A DNA stretch of 64,000 bases from CAVQYV01 sp963718295 [NCBI: uncultured Methylomirabilota bacterium] (GTDB taxonomy: Bacteria; Methylomirabilota; Methylomirabilia; CAVQYV01). The stretch lies in contig CAVQYV010000006.1 of NCBI GenBank assembly GCA_963718295.1, positions 186,001 through 250,000 of the forward strand, written 5' to 3'. Made by a program: the position numbers and the translations under genes. The notes under the pieces are model-generated. The model saw only the letters and a program-made list of their open reading frames with translations. It was not told the origin of the DNA and made no database searches. Shown here piece by piece: positions 46,477-57,171 of the stretch (positions within the stretch are counted from its first letter, which is position 1; every line of letters begins with the position of its first letter).

Positions 46477-46559
46477 CCGCGCGTCCTTTTGCAGAACGGG
46501 TTCAAAACCCGGAACATCTCCGGAGGCACGCTGTCACGTTCGATGCTCGCGGCAAAGTG
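46477..46559 (+). pseudogene. Rhodanese C-terminal fragment upstream of MarC, copy 2
   Basis: The stretch codes for LLQNGFKTRNISGGTLSRSMLAAK and stops, matching 35692-35772 of the second CoADR-rhodanese at nearly every base. The body of the gene is gone. As at 15.0 kb it abuts marC. Confidence 0.8.
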
Positions 46560-46587
46560 AAATAGTGGCAATTGACAGGGGGAGCCC

Positions 46588-47204
46588 ATGGAACATTTTT
46601 CATTTATCTTTACGATATTCTTCATGCTGCTTGGGCCGATCAAGCTTATACCCGCCTTCGCCGGGTTGACGCGAGGCGCAGAGTCCGATTCAAGCGGGAG
46701 GTGGCGATCCGGGGTGTTGTGATCGCCTCGGCGCTCTGTGCGTTTATGGCACTGGCCGGCGGGATTATCCTGAGTAAGTATCGCATCTCCATCGACGCGG
46801 TGCGAATCTCAGGAGGATTGGTCCTGCTGATCGCCGCGCTGCTGGTCATCTTCCAAAAAGCGCAGTCATCAAGCCCGAGATCGGGCACCCCCACCGCGCT
46901 CCAGCTCGCCGCCTCGCCCTTCGCCGTTCCGAGCATCGTGCCGCCGGCCGGCGTTGCCGCCATCTTGATCTTCATGATGCTTGCGCCTCAGTACCCCGGG
47001 ATGAGGCAAGCCGTAGCCATCGGCCTGACGATCATCATGGCGCTGGATTTCCTGGTGATGTACTTCATCGACCGGGTCATGAAGACGCCGGGGCTGGGGC
47101 TCGTTCTCACTGTGCTCGGCTCCGTGCTGGTGTTTGTGCAGGTAGGTCTGGCCATACAGATGATCCTGAACGCTCTCAAGAGTTTGGGAGTCATCAACGT
47201 CTAA
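46588..47204 (+). CDS. MarC family membrane protein, copy 2, frameshifted
   Basis: From ATG 46588 (EHFSFIFTIFFMLLGPIK, LIPAFAGLTRG) the frame is lost near 46683, where one base is missing relative to copy 1. The adjacent frame continues VRFKREVAIRGVVIAS and DAVRISGGLVLLIAALLV to the end ILNALKSLGVINV. Apart from this indel the gene matches the MarC copy at 15100 over its full length. Confidence 0.85.
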
Positions 47205-47272
47205 TACTATCTGAACTGAAATGAATTTAACTCACAAAGGGGGTAAGATGAGGTAAGATATAGAGTGATATC

Positions 47273-47363
47273 AGGTTTATCCAGGCGGCCGGCCTGGCTT
47301 TCAAAAACGTGCCATCACCGCCGGTCCGGTGATGAGCAAACGAATAAGAGGAGGAACATAATT
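47273..47363 (+). promoter_or_regulatory. Two-hairpin, kissing-loop leader element C (before desulfinase 2)
   Basis: Hairpin 1 (47281-47297): arms CCAGGC/GCCTGG around a short loop GGCCG. Hairpin 2 (47313-47334): arms CATCACCG/CGGTGATG, loop CCGGTC. Loop 1 can pair with loop 2 over five bases. The preceding TCAGGTTTAT matches elements A and B. The AGAGGAGGAAC ribosome site follows at the same distance. Confidence 0.65.
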
Positions 47364-48610
47364 ATGGCTAACAAAGCAAACAAAAGTGGTGATGCGACAG
47401 CGTGTTCTCCGGGGGATCTCTCAAAGACACAGATTAAAGAGACAACGTTCAAAAATACGAAATTAAACACCGTACCGTTGAATTGGAAAGAGGTGTACTA
47501 CACCAATTGTCCACTCGTGTCCGCCAGCAACGTGGACCAGGAACTGGGCTGGACCCGGGAGGAGTACAAGAAGATCGGCGTGAAGTACGGTTTTCTCCGC
47601 TCCGTCCGTGAGAACGACTGGTACCCGCACTACATCCACAACCTCGACAACCTGATCCGCTTTGGCGGTTTATTCCCGCCCATCCACGTTCAAGCCGACA
47701 TCCGCCGGACCCGGCTCCTGGGGGTGACGCACGCACCACACGAAGGCGGCTGCATGATGGTGCGCTCCAGGGACGACATCTACCGGATGACCGACCTGAA
47801 AGGCAAGAAGATCGGCCTCTCGAAGAGCCTGAACACGATCAAGAACGACTGGTGGCGCATCCAGGAGGAACAGGGCATCGAGCTGATGCTCCGAATGAAC
47901 GGCATGACCCGTAAAGATGTCCAGATCGTGGAATTCCCCTACGCGGATGACTGGTACAACAATCCCAAGATGCTGGATCCCATGGATAATGCGTCTGAAT
48001 TGTGGCTTAAGCGCAACCACAAGTACGACCTGGCCTTCCGTCCGCTGGAGACTGCGCTGGAAAAGGGCGTCGTCGATGCGATCTATACCCAAAGCAAGCC
48101 CTTCCAGCACCTCCAGGAGGCGACCGGCAAGTTCAAGGCGATCGAGGACCTGTCCAGGTATCCGGACTGGACCCTGCAGGTGGCCAACATCCCCGCCGCC
48201 ATCACCTGCACCGATGTCATGGCCGAGAAGCACCCCGAGCTCGTCGTCACGTTCATGAAAGGCATGATCAAGGTGGGACGCTGGGCCAACGAGCACAAGC
48301 ACGCCGCCGCGGCGATCCTCGACAAGCAGACGTTCTACCTGGACGTCGAGGATACGTACGAGGGCATCAAGCACATCGACATGGTGCCCAACCTGTCGCC
48401 CCAGAACCTGGTCTCCGTCGAGATCGGCAAGGACTTCATGCTGAGCCACGGCTACATCAAGAACGACTTCGATGTGCAGAAGTGGGCGGCGCCGGAGTTC
48501 CTGGAGAAGGCCGCGAAAGAACTGCTCGAGGAACAGCTGGAAGAAAGGAGACCTCGGCAAAGCTTCCCGATACGACGAAGCTGCTTGAAGAGACCAAGCG
48601 GATCGGGTAG
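47364..48610 (+). CDS. DszB-like sulfinate desulfinase, copy 2, frameshifted at the C-terminus
   Basis: Strongly similar to copy 1, with a longer polar N-terminus (about 20 extra residues). The predicted catalytic set is intact: Cys in YYTNCPLVSAS, His in WYPHYIHN and Arg in LIRFGGLFPP at the same 10-residue spacing; RTRLLG and QKWAAPEFLEKA follow. The annotated frame would run to 48659, but near 48545 a one-base shift restores SAKLPDTTKLLEETKRIG and a stop at 48610, matching the copy 1 end. It has the kissing-loop leader and precedes a ferredoxin-nitroreductase. Confidence 0.75.
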
Positions 48611-48672
48611 CCGGGAGGAAGCTCGGCACAAGGTGGTCTCGGCAAGTAAGAGCAGCTGAAACCGCGTTGAGA

Positions 48673-49578
48673 ATGGGCGCCAGACGGCAAGAACCCTGCC
48701 GTTTGGTGCCCGACGGCGCAGCCGGAACGGAGGATGTAGTAAACGGCTCCTATAAATTGGACACGATCATCGAGGTTGATGAGAGTCTATGTATCGGTTG
48801 CGGAGGTTGCATCCGGGCCTGTCCCGGGGGGCTGATCACCAAGGACGAATTCCCCGTTCCCATCGAAGACTCGTGGAACCTCTGCATCGACTGCGGCCAC
48901 TGCGTGGCCATCTGTCCCACCGGGGCCATGCACCAGCGCTCGATGGGGCCTGAGGATTGCGAGGAGATCGATATTCACCTTATCCCCAAGTGGGATCGGG
49001 TCAAGCAGTACCTCGATCTCGAGGCGTTCCGATTCGCGGCTACATCAACAAAGCCCGTCGAAAAGGAAAAGATCCTGCAGCTGTTGGATGTGGCCCGCTT
49101 TGCTCCCAACGGAGCGAACCGCCAGGTAATACGCTGGATCGTGATCAACGATCCGGCCGAGGTTCACCGGATCGCCGGGATGACGATCGATTGGATGAAG
49201 GCCGTCAAGGAAAAGAACCCTGCACTCTACCAGGAAGCCAAACTGGAACTGTTCGTCGAGCCGTGGGAAGCCGGCGAAGATCGCATTTCCAGGGGAGCTC
49301 CGTGCATTATCATGGCCTATGCGCCGAAAGATGAGCGGACGGCGCCTCCGGCTGCCATGATTGCAATTCACCAAATTCAACTGGCGGCGCCCGCACTCGG
49401 CCTGGGAACTACTTTTACCGGTAGTATCAACACGGCCGGCCAAGCCTACCCGCCTCTGATTGACGTGCTCGGGCTGCCGGAAGGACAGGTTCCGTACGGA
49501 ACATTCGTGATCGGATATCCGGCTGAAAAGTACCAACGGATTCCTGTGCGAAAGCCCGTCAACGTGACCTGGCGCTGA
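48673..49578 (+). CDS. Nitroreductase-family flavoprotein with N-terminal ferredoxin domain
   Basis: Two 4Fe-4S motifs (CIGCGGCIRACPGGL and CIDCGHCVAICPTGA) are followed by an FMN nitroreductase domain with RFAPNGANRQ, SRGAPCIIMAYA and LGLGTTFTG. Such fusions pass ferredoxin electrons to FMN. The start is uncertain: ATG 48673 keeps an odd basic leader, while the conserved part begins near TTG 48757 (DTIIEVDESLC). It lies 62 bp after the desulfinase. Confidence 0.82.
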   Translation: MGARRQEPCRLVPDGAAGTEDVVNGSYKLDTIIEVDESLCIGCGGCIRACPGGLITKDEFPVPIEDSWNLCIDCGHCVAICPTGAMHQRSMGPEDCEEIDIHLIPKWDRVKQYLDLEAFRFAATSTKPVEKEKILQLLDVARFAPNGANRQVIRWIVINDPAEVHRIAGMTIDWMKAVKEKNPALYQEAKLELFVEPWEAGEDRISRGAPCIIMAYAPKDERTAPPAAMIAIHQIQLAAPALGLGTTFTGSINTAGQAYPPLIDVLGLPEGQVPYGTFVIGYPAEKYQRIPVRKPVNVTWR

Positions 49579-49628
49579 GAGCCCAGGAACAGGTTGCGCG
49601 GCTGCGGCCCCGGGGAAGGAGACCGACC

Positions 49629-49919
49629 ATGAGCGAGCCTCTCCCCCACCCCCGCTTCTCCAGGAGAAGGCTGGCCCTGGCCTTCGCCGTGGCCGCGGTG
49701 GCCGATGTGCTCTCGGGCTTATTGGCATTCGCGCCGCCCGTTCAGTGGGCGGTCGATTTGTTGACGGCGATCGTGCTGTTCGTTGTTCTGGGCTGGCAAT
49801 GGATTCTGCTGCCCGGCCTGATCATGGAGGCGATCCCCGGCCTCGATGTCTTCCCGTTCTGGGTGCTCGTGGTGGGGGCCGTGGCCATGTGGGGGACGGC
49901 GCGGCCGAAACTGAATTGA
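49629..49919 (+). CDS. Small membrane protein, copy 2
   Basis: The 96-residue protein matches the one at 25647 nearly throughout: PRFSRRRLALAF, PPVQWAVDLLTAIVLF, WILLPGLIMEAIPGL, AMWGTARPKLN. Three hydrophobic stretches. GGAAGGAG precedes the ATG. In both places GH63 sequence is nearby (a fragment upstream at 25.4 kb, the gene downstream here). Confidence 0.65.
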   Translation: MSEPLPHPRFSRRRLALAFAVAAVADVLSGLLAFAPPVQWAVDLLTAIVLFVVLGWQWILLPGLIMEAIPGLDVFPFWVLVVGAVAMWGTARPKLN

Positions 49920-49983
49920 GAGGAGACGCGCGATGAATGACGGGCATCACGAAGAAAAAGAGGAAACAAAAGAGGAATTGTAG

Positions 49984-50868
49984 AAGGTCAAGGAGGGCAA
50001 ATCGGGCGAAGCGCTGTTCTTTGAACTCGCCATCGAGGATTTGACCCGCGCGCCCGATCTGTTCAAGCCCATCCACGAGCGCACCAATGGCGTGGACGGC
50101 TGGGTGTCGTTGGAAGTTTCGCCCAAACTGGCGTATGACACCCAGAGCACGCTGAAGGCGGCAAAGGAGTTGTACGCCCAGGCGGGCCGTCCGAATCTCT
50201 TCATCAAGATTCCCGGAACGCGGCAGGGCTTGCCCGCGATTGAAGAGGCGATCTTTGCCGGCGTGCCGGTGAATATGACGCTGCTCTTTTCGCGCGAGCA
50301 TTATCTGGCCGCGGCGGCAGCGTATCTGCGTGGCATTCAACGGCGCATCGAAGCCGGCCTGAATCCGCGCGGTCGAGTCCGTCGCTTCGGTCTTTGTCAG
50401 CCGCTGGGACGGCGCCGGGCGGGCAAGACGCCCGAGGAATTCCATAACCGGCTGGGCATCGCCATGGCGGAGCGGACGTACAAAGCCTATCGCGATTTGC
50501 TCAACTCCGATCGGTGGATGAGGCTCGCCAATTCCGGCGTGCACCCGCAGCGCCTGTTGTGGGCCAGCACCGGCACCAAAGATCCGCAAGCCCCCGACTA
50601 TCTCTATGTCAAAGCGCTGGCCGCACCGAACACGGTGAATACCATGCCGGAGACGACGTTGTTGAAGTTTGGCGAGCATGGTGAGCTGGGGCGGATCCTC
50701 TCATCCGGCGGCGGTGAGTCCGATGAGGTCGTTTACACATTGCAGCGCCTGGGAATCGACATGGATGCGCTGGCGGCGCAGCTGCAAAAGGAAGGCGCCG
50801 AATCGTTCGTCAAGTCGTGGGATGAAATGATGGATGTGGTCGCCAAGAAGGCGCAGGCGCTCAAGTGA
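49984..50868 (+). pseudogene. Transaldolase lacking its N-terminus, with a shifted internal stretch
   Basis: The frame gives GKSGEALFFELAIEDLTRA, GVDGWVSLEVSPKLAYDT, the Schiff-base Lys in NLFIKIPGT, PVNMTLLFS and a C-terminal GVHPQRLLWASTGTKDP. The first ~60 residues of transaldolase are absent; a TAG at 49981 separates this frame from a short in-frame start at 49933 (MNDGHHEEKEETKEEL). Between about 50374 and 50416 another frame reads VESVASVFVSRWDGA, so two compensating indels occur. As it stands the protein should not be active. Confidence 0.8.
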
Positions 50869-50885
50869 GCGAGGAGGAAATCATC

Positions 50886-52586
<1,701 letters not shown>

Positions 52587-52645
52587 CCCATGAATCTCGG
52601 ATACCCTTCGAACATCCATGTTTTTAAAGAAGCGGAAGGGCGGAA

Positions 52646-52840
52646 ATGAACGACGCGCTGTTGGTACTGGATCCTTCCGCGCGCACGCTGCGGAGCAACC
52701 GTCTGCGGGCGGTGTTTCTGCCTGGACGGGGGATGCTCGGCGCGTCGCTGCAGCATCGCGGTGAGGAGCTGTTGGGACGCGTCGAGGAGAAGAAAGATGA
52801 ATCGGTGGGCGGGACCCCTCAACCGGTGAGGAAGAGATGA
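52646..52840 (+). pseudogene. Aldose 1-epimerase-like N-terminal fragment
   Basis: A 64-residue frame with LRSNRLRAVFLPGRGMLGAS and LQHRGEELLGR matches the opening strands of aldose 1-epimerases. The catalytic His/Glu region is absent. It starts at the stop of a tiny upstream frame (52590-52649) and overlaps the next fragment. Confidence 0.55.
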
Positions 52841-52920
52841 CACAAGTACTTCATCCATCGCTCTATCAAGTCAACACGCGGGTATGGAAGCGATTACCGT
52901 AGAACCTGAAAAGGAGGAGA
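52837..52920 (+). pseudogene. GH13 start joined to glucose-dehydrogenase start
   Basis: The first 16 codons (MTQVLHPSLYQVNTRVW) match the start of the GH13 gene at 55687 ([15 protein letters not shown]). At GTATGG the sequence switches to ATGGAAGCGATTACCGTAGAACC, the start of the glucose dehydrogenase genes, and then to the GGAGGAGAGG ribosome site of the GH63 gene. It is a deletion scar in which the two gene starts are fused in order. Confidence 0.8.
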
Positions 52921-52926
52921 GGAACC

Positions 52927-55620
52927 ATGGCGGAGCAGAAAATCATCGACGTCACGGAACAGAAGCGGTTGAATGACGCGCGCGAGGCGGGAATCCCGTG
53001 GAAGAAATGGGGACCCTACCTCAGCGAGAGGCAGTGGGGCACGGTCCGCGAGGACTACAGCGAGGACGGCAACGCCTGGGACTATTTCACCCATGACCAG
53101 TCGCGCTCACGGGCCTACCGGTGGGGCGAGGACGGGCTGGGGGGAATCTGCGATGACAAGCAACGGCTGTGCTTTGCCCTCGCGCTGTGGAACGAGCGCG
53201 ACCCCATCCTGAAGGAGCGCCTGTACGGGCTCACCAACAGCGAGGCGAACCATGGGGAGGACGTGAAGGAGTACTACTTCTACATCGACAGCACTCCCAC
53301 CCACTCCTACATGAAGTATCTGTACAAGTACCCGCAGCGGGAGTTTCCCTACCGCGACCTGATCGAGACGAACCGGGGACGGTCGCGGGAGGAGTTCGAG
53401 TACGAACTGCTCGATACGGGCGTCTTTGACGACGACCGGTACTTTGACGTGTTCGTGGAATACGCCAAGGAAGGCCCGGAAGACGTCCTCATCCGCATCA
53501 CCGTTCACAATCGCGGGCCGGAAGCGGCCCGGCTTCGGCTGTTGCCGACGCTGTGGTTCCGGAACACGTGGTCGTGGGGAGAGGACGATCGAAAGCCTTC
53601 GCTGCGGGAGGCGGGGCCGGGCGTCATTCAAGCCTCCCACCATGAACTGGGCGAGTACTGGCTGTATTGCGATGGAGGCCCGGAGCTGCTCTTCACGGAG
53701 AATGAGAGCAATGCGCAGCGTCTCTGGGGCCAGCCCAGCGCTTCTCCCTACGTCAAGGATGCGTTCCACGCCTACATCATCTCGGGACAGGGCGAGGCGG
53801 TGAATCCCGCCAAGGTGGGGACCAAGGCCGCGGCCCACTACGTGCTGGACGTGCCCGGCGGCGGCAGCCAGACGGTCCGCCTGCGGCTCGCAGCCGCCCC
53901 GGCGAACGACGCCTTCGGCGACTTCGAGGGGATATTCAAGAGCCGGATCGGAGACGCGGACGAATTCTACCAGCGGATCACGCCGCAATCGCTGAGCGAA
54001 GATCGAGCGCCGGGTGCACCGCCAGGCGCTGGCGGGAATGCTGTGGAGCAAGCAGTACTACTACTTCGACCTGGAGAAATGGCTGAGCGAGCACAAGAGT
54101 CATCCGCTGCTCGAATCCGCCCGCCAGGACGTGCGGAACACGGAATGGTTCCACATGCTCAACGCCGACGTGATCTCCATGCCGGACAAGTGGGAGTATC
54201 CGTGGTATGCGGCCTGGGACCTGGCCTTCCACACGATCTCCCTGTCGCTGGTGGATTTCGATTTCGCCAAGGAGCAGCTTCTGCTGATGCTGCGCAATCT
54301 CTATTTCCACCCCAACGGGCAGATTCCCGCCTACGAGTGGAACTTCAGCGACGTGAATCCCCCGGTGCACGCCTGGGCCACGCTCTGGCTGTACAAATAC
54401 GAGCAGACAGCTGGGCCGGGCGGACCTTCGTTTCCTGGAACGGTCCTTTCAGGGGTTGATGCTGAACTTCAACTGGTGGGTGAACCGGAAGGACCCCGCC
54501 GGGCGCAACGTCTTCGCCGGGGGCTTTCTGGGACTGGACAACATCGGCGTATTCGACCGGAGCGCGCAGCTTCCGACGGGCGGATCGCTGGAGCAGGCGG
54601 ACGGGACGGCCTGGATGGCGTTCTACTGCCAGTGCATGCTGGAGATCGCCCTGATTCTGTCCGAATACGACCCGATGTACGAGGAGGTCGCCTTCAAGTT
54701 CGTCCAGCATTTCATGTGGATTTCCTATGCCATGGACCGCATCGGCGAGCATCACGACGAGATGTGGGACGAGCAGGACGGGTTCTTCTATGATCTGCTG
54801 CGGCTGCCGGACGGCCAGGCCATGCGTTTGAAGGTGCGGTCGCTGGTGGGACTGCTGCCGCTGTGCGCCTCCACGGTGTTCGAGGGGGATGCCGTGACGC
54901 GATATCCGAAACTGATGGAAATGATCGCCCTGTTCCGGAAACGCCATCCCGAGTTGGTTTCTCACGTGGCCCCGACCGACGAGGGTTTCATCGGATACAA
55001 AGGACGGCGGCTGTTGTCGATCCTCAACAAGAAGAAGCTGGAGCGGGTGCTCGGTTACATGCTCGACGAGAATGAGTTTCTGGGGCCGCACGGAATCCGT
55101 TCTCTCTCGCGGTATCACCTGGATCATCCGTTCACGTTCTGGGTGGGTCATCGAGGAGTACAAGGTGCAGTACCTGCCGGCCGAATCGAATACGGGGATG
55201 TTCGGCGGGAACTCCAACTGGCGGGGTCCGGTGTGGATGCCGGTCAATGCGCTGATCGTCCGGGCGCTGTTGAACCTGTACAGCTTTTACGGCGACGAAT
55301 TCAAGGTTCAGTGTCCGACCGGTTCCGGCCGGTACATGACGCTGTTCGAAGTGGCGCAGGAGATTCTCGCGCCGGCTGGCGGGCACGTTCCTGCGCGACG
55401 CCAACGGACGACGGCCGGTCTACGGAGGGATGGCCAAGTTCCAGGAAGATCCGCATTGGCGCGACCTGATCCTGTTTTATGAGTACTTCCACGGTGACAA
55501 CGGAGCGGGGCTCGGGGCCAGCCACCAGACGGGGTGGACCGGTCTGGTCGCCCCCCTGCTGGACATGTTCGGGCGTGTCGACGCCAAAACCCTGCTGGAG
55601 ACCGAACGCGGAGCGCCTGA
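52927..55620 (+). CDS. GH63-family glucosidase, frameshifted
   Basis: Joined frames give about 895 residues. Landmarks: [85 protein letters not shown] and [14 protein letters not shown], the (alpha/alpha)6 barrel blocks of prokaryotic GH63 glucosidases, which act on alpha-glucosides. Shifts lie near 53997, 54412, 55147 and 55372, and the end is approximate because of another near 55610. It heads a set with GH13 and glucose dehydrogenase, suggesting use or turnover of a glucoside such as a compatible solute or glycogen-like polymer. Confidence 0.8.
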
Positions 55621-55686
55621 TGGCGCCCAGGGTCGTGAGGGAGCAGGTGGGCGGAGAACCGAACGGGCGGGAATTAAGGAGGGAAT

Positions 55687-57171
55687 ATGTCCGATCTTCG
55701 CTATCCTTCGCTGTACCAAATCAACACCCGCGTCTGGCTGACGGAACTGTCCCGGAAGTTGGGCCGGGCAGCGACTCTGGATGACATTCCCGATGCCGAA
55801 TTGGATCGCCTGGCAGAACTGGGTTTTGACTGGGTCTGGTTCCTGAGCGTTTGGCAGACCGGCCCTGCGGCGCAGGCGATCTCGCGAGCGAATCCCGAAT
55901 GGCGTCGCGAGTTCGAGGAAACGCTGCCGGACTTCAAGGACGAAGACATCGCCGGTTCCGGGTTCGCCATCCAGAGCTACACCGTACATCGCGATCTGGG
56001 CGGCGATGCGGCGCTGGCTCGTTTGCGCCAACGGCTGCAAAAACGCGGACTGAAGCTGATGCTCGACTTTGTCCCGAACCACATGGCCCCGGATCACCCG
56101 TGGGTCGAGGAGCACCCGGAGTATTTTGTCACGGGGACGGAGGACGCTGTTGGCGCGGGCGCCGCAGAACTATATCCGGGTCAAACGGAAAAAGGGGGAC
56201 TTGATCTTGGCTTATGGCCGGGATCCGTATTTTTCCGGCTGGCCCGACACGCTGCAGCTCAACTACGGCAATCCCGGAATTGCAGGAAGCGATGATCGGC
56301 GAGCTGGAGAGAATCGCCGGGCAATGCGACGGGGTGCGCTGCGACATGGCCATGCTGGTCTTGCCCGAGGTGTTCGAACGCACCTGGGGCATCCGGGCCG
56401 ATCTCTTCTGGCCGAAGGCAACCGAGTCCGTGCGGCGGAAACATCCGGACTTCCGTTTCATGGCCGAGGTCTACTGGGACCTGGAATGGACCCTCCAGCA
56501 GCAGGGGTTTGACTACACCTATGACAAGCGCCTCTATGACCGCCTGCGCGAGGGTCACGCCCGGCCGGTGCGCGAGCACCTCCACGCGGCGCTTGATTAT
56601 CAGACGAAGCTGCGCGCGTTTTCTGGAGAATCACGACGAGCCCCGCGCTTCCGCCTCCTTTGATCCCCGCGTTCACCGGGCCGCCGCGGTGATCACGTAT
56701 TTCATACCCGGCCTGCGTTTCTTCCATCAGGGGCAGTTCGAAGGCCGGAAGAAACGCATTTCACCGCATCTCGTTCGGGCACCTGAAGAATCTCCGGACA
56801 AGGAGATGGAGGAGTTCTATGACCATTTGCTCGCCATCCTCCGGAAGCCCATCGTGAAAAGCGGGGAATGGCAGTGGCTTGCTTGTCAGCCGGCCTGGGA
56901 CGGGAACGGATCCTGGGATTCATTCGTCGCCCATTCCTGGCGAGGATCCGGCGGTGAACGGATGCTGATCGCTGTGAATTACGCGCCCCATCCCAGCCAG
57001 TGCTATCTCAACCTGCCTTTTCCCGAAATCAAAAACCGTTCGGTCCGGCTCAAGGACTCGCTCAGCTCCGCCTGCTATATCCGCGAAGGGAATGAATTGC
57101 TCGAGCGCGGACTCTACCTCGATTTGCAACCCTGGTCTTATCATGTTTTTGACTTGGAGGTTAACCCATGA
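55687..57171 (+). CDS. GH13 alpha-amylase-family protein, frameshifted
   Basis: About 495 residues after joining frames (shifts near 56155, 56275 and 56625). Conserved regions: [34 protein letters not shown] (nucleophile Asp), [11 protein letters not shown] (acid/base Glu) and FLENHDEPR. All three catalytic acids are present, so it was an alpha-glucan or oligoglucoside hydrolase or transferase. A GGAGGGAAT site precedes the ATG. Its stop overlaps the glucose dehydrogenase start (ATGA). Confidence 0.85.

Noticed and set aside
14363-49983. TAG recoding (pyrrolysine or suppressor) because in-frame TAGs occur at about 14426, 29912 and 49981
   Set aside because: Intact genes such as gpmA, the second reductase subunit and DszB copy 1 end at TAG, no pyl genes are present, and the affected frames are truncated in other ways.
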